DNA of 64,000 bases from the NCBI GenBank assembly GCA_934047225.1, contig OW203998.1, positions 20,289,280 to 20,353,279 on the forward strand. Reading direction: 5' to 3'. A program made the translations under genes and the position numbers. The notes below the pieces were generated by a model that made no database searches, had not been told where the DNA came from, and was given only the letters and a program-made list of their open reading frames with translations. Below are positions 52,961 to 63,390 of this stretch, piece after piece. Positions within the stretch are counted from its first letter, which is position 1. Each line of letters starts with the position of its first letter. The DNA is from Ypsolopha sequella. Lineage: Eukaryota; Arthropoda; Insecta; Lepidoptera; Ypsolophidae.

Positions 52961-53850
52961 AGTTATATTTACCAGAAAAATAAAAACACCTTAACGTTAT
53001 CCATATGTTTTGAACTGGTCAAAACTATTAAAGTCCACTTATATATAAAATACTTTTTTTTGTCGCAACATAAATGTTTCTATTAATTATTACAAGGCAC
53101 ATTATAATAAATACGAGAATTCAGAATATACTAGATTTATCAAGTACCTGCTACTCACTTACAATAAATATTACTAGTTCTTCAAAGAATGAGTACAATT
53201 TAACATTAGTACCTTTAACCTTTTAATTATGTAATAAAGGGAACTAGATATTCTAGTTATGGTTGCTATGTAGCATAAAGAAGACACTAGAATTTTAGTT
53301 TGAGGGACTAGAACATAGTAAGTTAGTATTGCATTAACATTATATTACAAATAAGAATGATGATTCTAGTAAACTCTACTAATTCAAATGTTCTTAGAAC
53401 CAGAAGTTTGTTTATGGGTAAAATTATGGTTATGTGAACTACAAAGCCTTAAGTCTGCATTAAAATACAAACGTGTTACAAAAACCGATTTTTTTTCTTA
53501 ATTCGTAACACTTAAAGCGTTGCAAAAACAAAAAACGTAATTCTTGTTTGAACAATAATTGTAATCTCATGTCATTTCTTTTTGCCGCACGTGCTCTGCT
53601 TGCTCGAGTTTGATTGTTGGAAAATAAATGTATAAGTGCATTCTGCAACATTTGTCCCGCCAATCAAAAACATTTCTTTTGTATCTTTTGGATAAGGGCT
53701 TTCGTAGTCTCCTAACGCAAGAAGACTTGCAAAATATATAGCAACGTTTGAATGTTGGTAAAAAAAAGTGGCGACAATCGCATGTACAAATTTTGATAAA
53801 AACAAAACTTCGAGGTTTTCTGGTTGGCCAATCCAGCTAAGTTTGTTTTA
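52961..53850. other. AT-rich spacer
   Basis: Several overlapping minus ORFs at 53460-53894 share sequence in different frames, which argues against all of them. Confidence 0.4.
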
Positions 53851-53851
53851 C

Positions 53852-54080
53852 CCCCGGTTTCTGAAAGGCCAATCAATGTTAACAGTAGATTCAAAAATAA
53901 TTATCTGCGGATTAAGCCAGAAAAAGTGGGAATTTTACATTGAAATCAAATATTAACTAAGCTAATTATTGATTCATCACTAACTATTCAGACTTCATAT
54001 ATGCTTTATTTTCACCGTTATTTGCGGTTAAAGTTTTTTTAATCTACTGTTAACTTTGATTGGCCTTTCAGAAACCGGGG
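53852..54080. mobile_element. 229-bp MITE with ~39-bp TIRs
   Basis: CCCCGGTTTCTGAAAGGCCA then ATCAATGTTAACAGTAGATT (53852) pairs with AATCTACTGTTAACTTTGAT then TGGCCTTTCAGAAACCGGGG (to 54080). Flanks TTTTAC and TTAGTG do not give a clear duplication. Non-coding. Confidence 0.88.
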
Positions 54081-54179
54081 TTAGTGTCTTTTGATACATT
54101 TTGTTAAAAGAGGTTGGAGATGGAGGACACTCTTTGAAGTCCCGGACTGCACCTCAACACTCTAATTAGCCAAGAACCT

Positions 54180-55262
54180 AATTAAGGGTTATGCTAGGTA
54201 CCACCTTTGGTACCTAGATCTATACATCTGTCATTCATTAAGAGAAAAGTTCAAAGAAATCAATATACTAACTGTTCCTTGTGAATATATTTACCAGGTC
54301 CTTAGATATGTTAGAAAAAATGTTGAGTCTCTCCCGAGGCTTGGTGAGCAACATTGTAAGGAAACCAGAAATAAGTATAAACTGGCTTTTCCAAAAATCA
54401 GACTCGCCAAAGTGAGTACCTCTTTCGTAGGACATGGTATAAGATTTTACAATAAACTTCCAAAAGAGGTCCTTACTTTGTCAGAGAATAAGTTTAAACA
54501 GTATATTAAGCAGGGCCTACTGAAAAAGGCATATTATAAAATAAATGAATATTTGGATGATGGTGAAGCATGGTGTGATACTGATTTTGATGATAGTAGG
54601 TAATAATTTAATTAGTTAATATAATTTCCTAACTTTTGATTCCTCTTAAGAGTTAACATTAATTAATTACAGACTGTAAAAGGAAATAGACTGTATGAGA
54701 CAGGTAGGCAAAGATATATATGTTTTTCTTTTTTCATTAACCTGAATTCCTGCTGTCTTGTATTTTCTTATCCCTTGGTTAAAGTAGATATAAGTAATTC
54801 AATGTATAGTTTAAGTTTATGTTAAAAAAAAGACATGATCTTGCCAAGTTTCTTGCCCGTTCTTCTTAGCAAGACTAATCGAATGGGCGGAGGTAGGCAT
54901 GTATTTATATACGTAACCTATTACTATGTAGTATATAGGATGGGATTTGGTCGGCCGCCTGGATTCGTGCTGGGGGCTCGGTTGGTGATCATTGAACCTT
55001 GTTCCTGGTCCCTGGCCGGGTCTCCGGTATGGGTTCGGGCGGTTGATTGGATTTCACCTTGTATAATAATATTTTACCTATAATTTTAATTGTATATATA
55101 TTGCTACATAAATTAAATAAACATTTAATCTAAGTAGTTCATGTACATTTATTATTTTATTACATATATTTTTATAAGATTAAAATTTGACTTGTGAAAC
55201 GTGTATTATATATACCTACTTTGCAAAATAAACTTTTTGAATTTTGAATTTGAATTTTGAAT
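54180..55262 (+). pseudogene. Non-LTR retrotransposon ORF2 C-terminus and 3' UTR
   Basis: A plus frame runs from about 54190 to 54603: YHLWYLDLYICHSLREKFK, EINILTVPCEYIYQVLRYV, RKNVESLPRLGEQ and SFVGHGIRFYNKLPKEV, ending AWCDTDFDDSR. The ILTVPC.YIYQVL and FYNKLP landmarks place it after the RT domain of a jockey/CR1-like ORF2. The nominal start at 54412 is a GTG inside the frame and is not real. The 3' UTR continues to a TTTGAATTTTGAA repeat (55228-55262), the tail. The copy is 5'-truncated near 54180. Confidence 0.83.
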
Positions 55263-55946
55263 TGTCAGCTAAATAATAAAGTTTTCACTTTTTTAACTGG
55301 ATTTACTCCTATACTTATACTTTATTCTAAAAATTTCACAAATATCACTTGACACATCGAAGGTTCGCTTAGTAGTTTGGTCCATTACATTAAATTTGTT
55401 TTAAATCATATCGAGCTTCTGTTTTGATTAGGTATCATAAAAAATAAAAATAAAACTGTATGTAAAACATTGTATTTGAACATGAAAAATGTAGGCTGAA
55501 AATAGCAGGTTTCTGGTATTTTAATACAATATTATATGGTTTATTACAATTATTACAGATTGTGAAAAATATGATGAGGAGTATTTTGGCTTGTTACGGC
55601 CTTTGCCAATCAGTTAGTTGCCAGACTCATAATAGCAAAAGGAATAGTTGGAAGTCACCCAAGGCGGAAATTTATGATGTACCACTACCGCTAATGTCTC
55701 GAGAGCAATGGATCTAGAAGACACTACAGAAAAACACCGTGAGAAATAAATTTTCTTAACTAAATTTAACGTTTTAACCAATATAATTAATATTTTGTAA
55801 ATACTATAAAACACCTACTTCAGTTAAATAATAAACTCAACAGCAACACTTTTTGTCAAACATAAAATTATGGTAGAGAAAAACAAATAATGATATTAAA
55901 ATAAAAGATTTGATTTCTCAGCAATTAGACGAACGGTAGCTTTACA
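55263..55946. other. AT-rich spacer
   Basis: No element or gene recognised. Confidence 0.4.
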
Positions 55947-55948
55947 TA

Positions 55949-56369
55949 CAACGTGTAACAGAAAGGTGTAACCATATTTGAAGAGCTCATTCAGTTAATG
56001 GTATAGAACAACTTTTACTATGGAGCTAACCCTGAAATTTCGAAAAAAAAAATCTGCTCTTCCATACATTTCGGCCGAGCGGCATTGCATTTTTCTATGA
56101 AACAGTAAATATTTTTTTGAGATACAGGGTTTTTCCATAGTAAAAGTTGTTCTATACCATTGACTGAATAAGCTCTTCAAATATGTAATAAAATATAATG
56201 TTACCATTCGGCTTTTCTTTATAAATATTGATATAATAGTGTTTTTTTGTAAATTATATAAGCAAGATATATTTCGAGTCCTTTTGGACACGGCATCAGT
56301 TGCATTGACAAAAGACATGACATTATAAATATAAAAGACAAATATGGTTACACCATTCTGTTACACTTG
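55949..56369. mobile_element. Palindromic TA-flanked MITE, family A copy 3, with insertion
   Basis: CAACGTGTAACAGAAAGG (55949) to GTTACACTTG (56369), TA at 55947-55948 and 56370-56371. Arms as in copies 1 and 2. The right arm is broken by 153 bp at 56186-56338. The 107-codon minus ORF spans MITE and insertion and is not a gene. Confidence 0.85.
56186..56338 (-). mobile_element. 153-bp insertion with 8-bp duplication and hammerhead-like motif
   Basis: CAAATATG occurs at 56178-56185 and 56339-56346; uninterrupted MITE copies have it once. The insert has no TIR. On minus, 56299-56271 reads CTGATGCCGTGTCCAAAAGG then ACTCGAAAT: CUGAUG, a GTGTCC/GGACTC stem (one mismatch) with AAAA loop, then GAAA. 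A canonical hammerhead needs CUGAUGA; here one base is changed and one is extra. It could be a small retroelement (retrozyme or SINE-like) or an unrelated fragment. Confidence 0.5.
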
Positions 56370-56439
56370 TAGATTTAACTTGTTCAGAATTGTTGTGACT
56401 GTATCAAACAAAATTGCGAACAAAATTATTTCTTAACCT

Positions 56440-57180
56440 CTCGTTTGATCCCCATGTGTAGTGTCTTTGGCGAGACCGAAGGTCGAGCCGCGTTTTCGAA
56501 CGAAACTATTAAGAAATAGATCCGAATAGATCTCCTGCTAAATTATTTTTGGCGAGGCCGAAGGCTGGACCGCGTTTCCGAACGAATTTATTTCTTGATC
56601 TCGAATTTGATTCCCAGGTAAAGTGTCTTTGGCGAGGCTGAAGGTCGAGCTGCGTTTCCAAACGAACAATATCCTGATCTCTTATAAGATTCTCAGTTTG
56701 GCCTCGCTGCGTTTCCCAACGAAATATATTTTTTTGACCTTGTTGTAAATTTTCAGATAAAGCGTCCTTGGCGAGGCTGAAGGCCGAGCCGCGTTTTTGA
56801 ACGGAATTATTTCTTGATCTCGTATTTGATTTGCAGGTAATGTGTCTTTGGCGGGGCTGAAAGTTAAGCCGCGTTTCCGACCGAAACTATAGCTTGATCT
56901 TTTATATGATTCTCAGGTAAAGTGTCTTTAGATAGGCCGAAATAATTTACTGATCTCGTATTTGTTTCCCAGGTAAAGTGTCTTTGGCGAGACTGAAGAC
57001 CGAGCCGCGTTTCCGAACGAAACTATTTGTTCTTCGCTGAATTGACTCCCCGCTAAAGTGTATTTGGCGAGGCCGAAGGCCGAGCCGCATTTCCGGACGA
57101 AATTATTTCTTGATCTCGTATTTGATACCCAGGTAAATCCCAGGTATCTGAGCCACGTTTCCGAACGAAACTTATTCGGA
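56440..57180 (+). repeat. ~80-bp GC-rich tandem repeat, degenerate
   Basis: GTGTCTTTGGCGAGGCCGAA, then GGCCGAGCCGCGTTTCCGAA, ACGAAA, TATTTCTTGATCTCGTATTT and GATTCCCAGGTAAA form the unit. Copies head at about 56461, 56544, 56623, 56762, 56842, 56932, 56979 and 57058, with gaps and deletions. Related units reappear at 57753, 57789 and 57903. No long ORF is kept, because spacing varies. Confidence 0.85.
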
Positions 57181-57584
57181 ATAGTTAGAACATAAGTTTG
57201 TAGGTATATGTTACTTAATGTAATGTCTTGCAGTGTCAGATCAGATTACTCATGTTTGATGTTATGAAAATTACCTGTGAATTCACTCGTGTTTTTGAGA
57301 CAAAGAAAAAGAAAATTGTGATTAGGCAAACATATAGATATTTTGTGCTAACTTATGGATTCTTTCAAAAGTCCTCTCAATGTCAATGAAAGTCTCGCAA
57401 AAATCTAAGTTATCATATCACCAAACCAAAACTTTTGAAAATACGTCCAATACTTTTGCGTGATGCGTTCACAGACAGACAGAAATTTGTGTTTTGATAT
57501 CTAAATGGATAATCATTTACACAATTACAATTTTAAAAACAAATTCCATATACAGACACGGTCTCGTTTAGTATATTTCCTTCT
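57181..57584. other. Spacer between tandem blocks
   Basis: ATGTCAATGAAAGTC and CACAGACAGACAGAAATTTG are the only notable words; no gene. Confidence 0.4.
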
Positions 57585-58285
57585 ACGTTTTGCCCGCGGC
57601 TTCGCCCGCGTTGTAAGTTTTTGTGTCGTATCGAATCTGTAAATATTTTGCAGACCATTCATTTTTCAGTACGTAGTTGAGCTGATTTTGATTTGGAGTA
57701 TTTGGGGTATTTTTGGTTGTCATCATCTCTAATTTCATCCCCATGTAAAGCGTCTTTGGCGAGGCCGAAGACCAAGACGCGTGTTCGACTTTGGCGAAAC
57801 CGAAGGCCGAGCCACTTTTCTTATCGACATTATTTTTTGTTTTTTAAATGAATACAGTTACTCTGCTAATGTGTCTTTGGCGGTCTTTGATAACTGATGT
57901 TTAGCGAGGCAAAAGGCCGAGCTGCGTCTTTGAATGACACTATTTCTTGTTCCCATGGAAACTGATTTATGGAATAAAAAGTAGCCTATATCCTATTCCA
58001 GGTCGAGGAATACAATTATGCAAAGCTTCTGCCCAATCGTTTCAGTAGGTACGGAGTGAAGGAGTAACATTACATCACTTTTCTATAGGAACTTGAAATC
58101 CCATTGCCATCCCACGGGACCTGATTTATGGGATAAAAAGTAGCCTATGTCCTATTTCAGGTTTAGAACTACATTTGTTCAAAGATTCAGCCCAATCAGT
58201 TAAGTAGTTACGGCGTGAAGGAGTAACAAAGATCCATCCATCCGTCCACACTTTCGCATTTATAATATTATATTATTATAGAGAG
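57585..58285 (+). mobile_element. Lepidopteran SINE/RTE-tail-like element with duplicated unit
   Basis: It starts CGTTTTGCCCGCGGCTTCGC (57586). Two further ~80-bp GC-rich units follow. Then two units of CTGATTTATGGGATAAAAAG, TAGCCTATGTCCTATT.CAGG, CCCAATC..T.AGTAGGTACG and GTGAAGGAGTAAC at 57963 and 58121. It ends ACTTTCGCATTTATAATATT. The 3' phrase is one I associate with lepidopteran SINEs (Metulj-like) and RTE tails; the family is not verified. Confidence 0.6.
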
Positions 58286-58289
58286 AGGT

Positions 58290-58695
58290 ATACCTTGAGG
58301 ATATAGAGAGGAATAATTTTTTGATCCACCAGTTTCGGAGATAAGGGGACATACATTTTTTGTGGGTTTTCGAGAATTTCTCGAAATACGTGCAACTAAA
58401 TATAACAAAACTGTATATTTTTACAGTAAGCTTTTTAATACCTACAAATTTTTTTTACGCCATGTAATGTGGGCAAATTAATGCTATTTTTGTGCAAAAT
58501 TCTAAGTTTTTGTCTTTAACGGTGCTAAAGTTATGAGGCTGTGACATACGGACGGATGGACAACGGAATCTCACCGTTAAGGTTCCAAAAATGTCAAAAT
58601 TAAATTTTCTATTCGCAAAACTGTTGAATTACGGACGAAATCGGCCACGAGAGTCTGACTTGCAAGTCTGACTCGCACTTGACCGTTTTTCTTTT
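58290..58695. mobile_element. AGGGTTCCG-family copy with inverted body, inside the tandem
   Basis: The body is on minus: GGACAACGGAATCTCACCGT, CACAGCC-type and GAGATAAGGGGACATACATT mirror 29880-30110. The family 3' end is on plus: GTCTGACTTGCAAGTCTGAC then TCGCACTTGACCGTTTTT (58657-58690). An internal inversion or two partial insertions would explain this. It separates the two blocks of the 153-bp unit. Confidence 0.65.
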
Positions 58696-58739
58696 TATTT
58701 GTTACAATTTTTTTGTACTTTGTGCTTGTGCAAATTTAA

Positions 58740-59450
58740 AGGAGCTTGTGCTTGAGCTTGTGTAAAGGAGCAACACTTCACTTTTCTAAAGAAATTTGTC
58801 ACCCCGTTGCCATCCCATGGGAACTGATTTATGGGATAAAAAGTAGCCTAAGTCCTATTTCAGGTGTAGAACTACATTTGTGCCAATTTTCAGCCCAATC
58901 AGTAAGTAAGGGGCGTGAAGGAGCAAAACATCACTTTTCTTAAGAAATTTGACACCCCATTGCCATCCCATGGGAACTGATTTATGGGATAAAAAGTAGC
59001 CTTTGTCCTATTTTAGGTCTAGAACTACATTTGTGCCAATTTTCAGCCCAATCAGTAGGTACGGGGCGTGAAGGAGCAAAACATCACTTTTGTTAAGAAA
59101 TTTGACACCCCATTGCCATCTTATGGGAACTGATTTATGGGATAAAAAGTAGCCTATGTCCTATTTTAGGTCTAAAACTGCACTTGTTCAAAGTTTTAGC
59201 CCAATCGGTGCAGTAGGTACGGCTTGAAGAAGTAACTTTTCTAATAAAATTTGACACTACACTGTCATCCCATAGGAAATGATTTATGGGATAAAAAGTA
59301 GCCTATGTGCTATTCCAGGTCTAGAACTACATTTGTGCAAAGTTTCAGACCAATCGGTTCGGTAGTTACGGCGTGAAGGAGTAACAAACATCCATCCATA
59401 CATCCATACATCTATACATCCATCCAAACTTTCGCATTTATAATATTAGT
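58740..59450 (+). repeat. ~153-bp tandem, four units
   Basis: CTGATTTATGGGATAAAAAG occurs at 58824, 58977, 59130 and 59279 (spacing 153, 153, 149). Each unit includes AGCCTATGTCCTATTTCAGG-like, AGAACTACATTTGTGC, CAGCCCAATC and GGCGTGAAGGAG, then ATCACTTTTCTTAAGAAATT and TGACACCCCATTGCCATCCC. The block ends CATCCATACATC repeats and TTTCGCATTTATAATATTAG. The 65-codon ORF at 58746 is chance. Confidence 0.88.
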
Positions 59451-59515
59451 GGGATAGTGGGATTAGTGGGATTAGTGGGATGGGATGGGATGGTGGGATA
59501 GTGGGATGGGATTTA
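59446..59515 (+). repeat. GGGAT/AGTGGGAT microsatellite tail
   Basis: Irregular repeats of TAGTGGGAT and GGGAT directly follow TATAATATTAG, consistent with an element tail that has expanded. Confidence 0.9.
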
Positions 59516-59607
59516 GCTTTCACTAACAAGTTTATTGCGTCTACTAAACATATCAGTGATGTGTATTCTAGTTATTGTGGCATAGTTGTGGTATGTTAAT
59601 AAAATCA

Positions 59608-59841
59608 AAAATACTTAGTACATTGTCCCACAAATCTATAGTTTTTTTAGGTTTGCAACCGGTTTCATCGTCTTACGAAATCTTCAGGCACTCGTATAAA
59701 TTTTCCAAAAAAATAACAAATTTTGTTTTCTTCACATTAATGATATAAGTGTTTGAAGATCTCGTAAAACGATGAAACCTGTTACACACCTAAAAAAAAA
59801 CTACATATTTGTGGAGTATTTACTAATTACCAAGTATTTTT
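59608..59841. mobile_element. Fold-back with AACCGGTTTC motifs, Penelope-like candidate
   Basis: AAAATACTTAGTACATTGTC (59608) pairs with the end CAAGTATTTT (59841); CCACAAAT and GTTTTTTTAGGT blocks also pair. On minus 59687-59659 reads CTGAAGATTTCGTAAGACGA then TGAAACCGG; on plus 59757-59783 reads TGAAGATCTCGTAAAACGAT then GAAACCTGT. Both have a TCG/CGA mini-stem and GAAAC, with CUGAAGA in place of CUGAUGA. Confidence 0.55.
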
Positions 59842-59977
59842 ATAGGTTACAGATACATTTTACAGATATTGAAGATACAGCTTAACTCACAAAATATCAA
59901 TAAGACCAATAATAAAACTCATTCCATTCCACAAGCCATATTCATTCGGAATCATAGCCTGGTCACAAAGTGTTTAG

Positions 59978-60155
59978 CTTCCGGACTGTGAAAAACCCGC
60001 CATTTTCTAATTAATCGAAACGGAACACTTAAATTCAAAATTCACTCAATAGTTATTCAACAAAACCATTATACATATGTATTACATGTATGCTCCCATC
60101 GGAAAGTTTCCATTGGTTCCTGTCCATTAGAACTTCAAAAATGTTGATGAAATTC
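59978..60155 (+). repeat. Dispersed repeat, copy 2 (pair with 6678)
   Basis: GTGAAAAACCCGCCATTTTC, TAATTAATCGAAACGGAACA, AATTCACTCAATAG and TCCATTGGTTCCTG match 6690-6830. Confidence 0.7.
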
Positions 60156-60295
60156 TAATTTAATACCAGCCGAACGAAACATCGCAAACAAGACGAGGGT
60201 TGTCATTATTGTACATTAACTTCATAAGCAGTTCGTCACATTCAGACATTTCTTCCAAAACCGGCAGCCCTAATTTACACAACATAATCTACATT

Positions 60296-60710
60296 TGCAC
60301 TAATATTATAAAGAGAAAAGATTTGTATTTTTGTTTGTTTGTAACAGATACACTCAAAACTACTGGACCGATTTCAAAAATGATTTCTCTATTAGAATGC
60401 TACATTGTCCCTGAGTAACATTGTCTATATTTATTAAGGAATCCCTATTAAAACTTCAATAATGTAACATAAAGTGTAAAAAATTTGCCATAAAATGTCT
60501 TTCATCGCATGCGCTGCGGAAACTTGCAAAATGATAGAACAAAAAAATGTTTTACAATATTAAAGAACATATCACGCGATACCATATGTCCAACTATTGT
60601 AGTCAACAACTTATGTCCTGCATAAAGATACATTTACTCTACGTTTATCTCAAATAGTTTAAAAAATAAATGTCCACCTGTGCGAAGCCGGGACAGGCCG
60701 CAAGTAGCAG
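60296..60710 (+). mobile_element. Lepidopteran dispersed element, degenerate
   Basis: CACTAATATTATAAAGAGAA, TGTTTGTTTGTAACAG, CAAAACTACTGGACCGATTT, GAATGCTACATTGTCCCTGA and TGTGCGAAGCCGGGACAGGC (60680-60699) are in the order seen in a very common lepidopteran repeat that ends near AGCCG-rich sequence. The 72-codon ORF at 60200 runs into it and is not a gene. Confidence 0.55.
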
Positions 60711-60949
60711 ATAAAATATGTGGCTGTTAATTTTGGTCGTATAATATTTGTCTTCTAACTAAATGGCTGAAACAGACACACAAAACAGAGCAACGAAACC
60801 TAATTCACTAATAAACCACACAATGAAACTGCTGGCAAGATAATCAAAGAACAAAAGTTGAGAACGCAAAGATTTTCTTCAGCCTAATGAAGTCGTCGAA
60901 CGCATGATCGCAATTAAGAAGGTGATTTGTTTCCTGAAACTGAAATGTT

Positions 60950-61437
60950 CTTAAGAAGATGGCATACCCTAGCAACTTTTTTTATTACCCGTCCAGCACA
61001 ATAGCTCCTACGGCAAAGACTTTATTTGCTTGTCATAGAGGCGATTATATGTTGGCTCTTTGGCCTCTTTTTCTTGAACGCGTAATACTAGTGATCACGC
61101 AGCGAAACAACAAAATTGGTGTGTTTTTAGCTAATACTGAAAAATTTTGTAGGGAAAAAAATATTGAATTTAGGTGATATACCTTCATATTTCTATTACC
61201 TATTTTATGAAAAAAAAATCAAGTTGATCTCTTAACCGCGTTCTTGAAGCGAACGTTTGATAACCAAAAAAGAGAGGGTGCAAAACATTTTTTTTTGACA
61301 AAAGTATAAATCTTAGTACATTGTTTATACGTAACATCCCTAGAGAAAAGATTAATAAACCAAATATATTTTTTTCAATACAAGGAGAGTCCGAATTTCT
61401 TCAAACGAATCCTAGATAGACTGGAGTTGGTCATGCT
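60950..61437 (+). repeat. Unclassified three-copy repeat, copy C
   Basis: From TCTTAAGAAGATGGCATACC to TCCTAGATAGACTGGAGTTG, matching copy B along its length. The 72-codon ORF reads MAYPSNFFYYPSSTIAPTAK, HRGDYMLALWPLFLERV, and ends KFCREKNIEFR. The start Met and first 20 codons align with copy B; a frameshift at CAACAAAATTGG joins what are separate frames there. Confidence 0.72.
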
Positions 61438-61575
61438 CTAGGCTCAGGTACAGGCTTAATAGCAATACAGGTCCGGAAAGGTTTAAAATAATAATAGTTT
61501 GATGCCATCGACACGCTAAGAAGAAGAATAGCAATACAGCAGCAAGTTTTCCCAAACATGCAAAATCAAGCATTT

Positions 61576-61655
61576 TTAAGGTTCCGTACCTTAAAATGAA
61601 AAAACGGACCCCTTAAAGGATCACTTTGTTGTCCGTCTGTCTGTCAAGACCCTTT
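61576..61655 (+). mobile_element. AGGGTTCCG-family 5' fragment
   Basis: TTTTTAAGGTTCCGTACCTT, CGGACCCCTTAAAGGATCAC and TTGTCCGTCTGTCTGTC. Truncated where the 32-bp tandem begins. Confidence 0.65.
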
Positions 61656-61675
61656 TGCTCGGCCCCCGTATGAAA

Positions 61676-61867
61676 GTACCTTTCATTTTAAGACACATTT
61701 ACACCTGGTACCTTTCGTTTTAAGACATATTTAGACCTAGTATCTTACATTTTATGACACATTTACCCCTGGTACCTTACATTATATGACACATTTACAT
61801 TTGGTACCTTTAATTTTAAGACACATTTACAGCTGGTAGCCCTCATAGGTATTAAGACACGTTTACG
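61676..61867 (+). repeat. 32-bp tandem repeat, six copies
   Basis: GTACCTTTCATTTTAAGACA plus CATTTACACCTG recurs at 61676, 61708, 61740, 61772, 61804 and 61836 with no indel until the last, degenerate copy. Confidence 0.95.
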
Positions 61868-61889
61868 TCAAAAGTACGAGGAATAGAAG

Positions 61890-61995
61890 AGCCTGTATGA
61901 TTGTTAGATGTGGAAGAGACGAAAGAGGTGTGTCAGGATGGAAATATGTAGTCCTTGTCGAGGTAGAACAGAGCGTGAGTATGTATGTATGTTAC
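61890..61995 (+). pseudogene. RTE retrotransposon 3' coding end
   Basis: Plus reading gives DVEETKEVCQDGNM, a stop, SLSR, a stop, NRA and stop, followed by GTATGTATGTATG. VEE.KEVCQD is the near-terminal motif of RTE ORF2. Degraded, about 100 bp long. Confidence 0.6.
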
Positions 61996-62916
61996 ACCTA
62001 GTATGTACTTGCATATGATGCCATAAGAAAAATACGTCGAAAATTAAATTCATACTACACATGTGAGTCAGTATACATATGTATAACAAGGTAAATACCT
62101 TGGAAATACAGTCTCCTTTCAAGGACCTTTCAGGGTCCTTGTCTCCCATCTGAGATCGTAGGTATCCGCAAAATTCCATCAATTGAATTTGTAACTGAAA
62201 TTCAGGGCTGCGTCAGAATTCCTATTACAGAATTTATACCTTTTCATTTCACTTCGGAACAAATTAATATTTGATATTGTAATAAGTTGTTGGCTGGGCA
62301 ACGGGGGAGTTTATATTGTTCAAAATGTATTTACATTTCCCGTTTCTAATATTGGACATTGCTTTTTATGCTTAAAAGGTTTTTAAACGGTTATTAATTC
62401 TTGTGGGACTGTTAAAATAACAAAAGTAAAAATGTAAGAGATGAGACATGGTTATTAAATACTTAGATAAAGGAAACCAATATAAATTCTAAAAGGATGC
62501 AAAACAAAAAGACTTTCAAGGCAAAAATAAAATAATACCGACTTACGATAAAGTATGTACGTATATATAACTGTTATGTTAATATTTATTATTTAATATT
62601 TATTATTTAATATAAGTTTATATATTGGTAAAAATATATACATATATATCCAAATTTTATATCCAAGATTAATATTTTATTCTATTACAATAATGTTTTA
62701 TTATTTTTCTGTTTTAATATTTTAACTATACGCTGATTTTATTGAATATGTTTAGGTTAAAGTAAATAGTAAGTTAATTAAGTATGTTTTTTTTTCTTTT
62801 AATGGTGGTGGCAGAATAACAGCGTTCCTAATGCCGGTCACCGTCCTTTTTAACAGTGCCATACAACTTTACGTTTAAGAACATTGTACTGCTTTATCCA
62901 TAATTGTGTGTTAAAT
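61996..62916. other. Very AT-rich spacer
   Basis: TATTTATTATTTAATATTTA repeats at 62581-62615. The 92-codon minus ORF at 61904 overlaps the RTE end antisense and is not supported. TAAATAAATG at 62911 looks like a plus-strand polyadenylation context. Confidence 0.4.
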
Positions 62917-63222
62917 AAATGTCTTTTTATTTTATTTTATTTATTCTTCTGGTGCCATATCCTAACGGATGTCGGCGATCATTTTGGCAAATAAATTTCT
63001 ATTCTGTGCCAGTCTCTTGAGTGTGGCGGGGTCCTTTGTTCCGGTCCATGTCTTTATGTTTTCATACCAGGATGTCCTTGGTCTTCCTCTGCCTCTTTTG
63101 CTTTCAATTTTGCCCTCTACAATGTTTTGAATAATATTATATTTAGAATTTCTGTAGATGTGTCCAAAATATGCAATTTTTCGTTTCCTAACTGTAGTTA
63201 CTAATTCAATTCTTTTGTACAT
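62917..63222 (-). pseudogene. Non-LTR retrotransposon ORF2 C-terminal fragment
   Basis: The minus frame from 63222 reads MYKRIELVTTVRKRKIAYFG, HIYRNSKYNIIQNIVEGKIE, SKRGRGRPRTSWYENIKTWT and ends FAKMIADIR. R.R.I.YFGH..R.SKY...Q.I.EGKI and GRGRPR.SW..N...W are landmarks of the C-terminus of a non-LTR ORF2. An A-rich tail (AATAAAATAAAATAAAAAG on minus) ends near 62917. RT and endonuclease are missing. The frame is intact over 86 codons, so this piece is fairly young. Confidence 0.82.
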
Positions 63223-63299
63223 TCTCTAACATTATTTTAAATTTTTTAACATTTATTTCTTTAGCATTTAACATGAGACATTTAGGTATTATCCCATAA

Positions 63300-63390
63300 T
63301 CGTCGGTCTTGCGACCGAGCATGGACTGTGACTTTCATTTCACAGTTCACACTTGGTGTTCTGACACCCTCTTGGGGATTCATGTCGTGA
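63300..63390 (+). repeat. Small dispersed repeat related to 8915
   Basis: CTTGCGACCGAGCATGGACT, GTGACTTTCATTTCACAGTT and CACACTTGGTGTTCTGACAC. The CTTGCGACCGAG part was not seen near 8915. Confidence 0.45.

Noticed and set aside
55995..56318. 107-codon ORF
   Set aside because: Spans MITE A3 arms and its 153-bp insertion, so the reading frame is a by-product.
61904..62182. 92-codon minus ORF
   Set aside because: Antisense to an RTE 3' end and a microsatellite; no domain.
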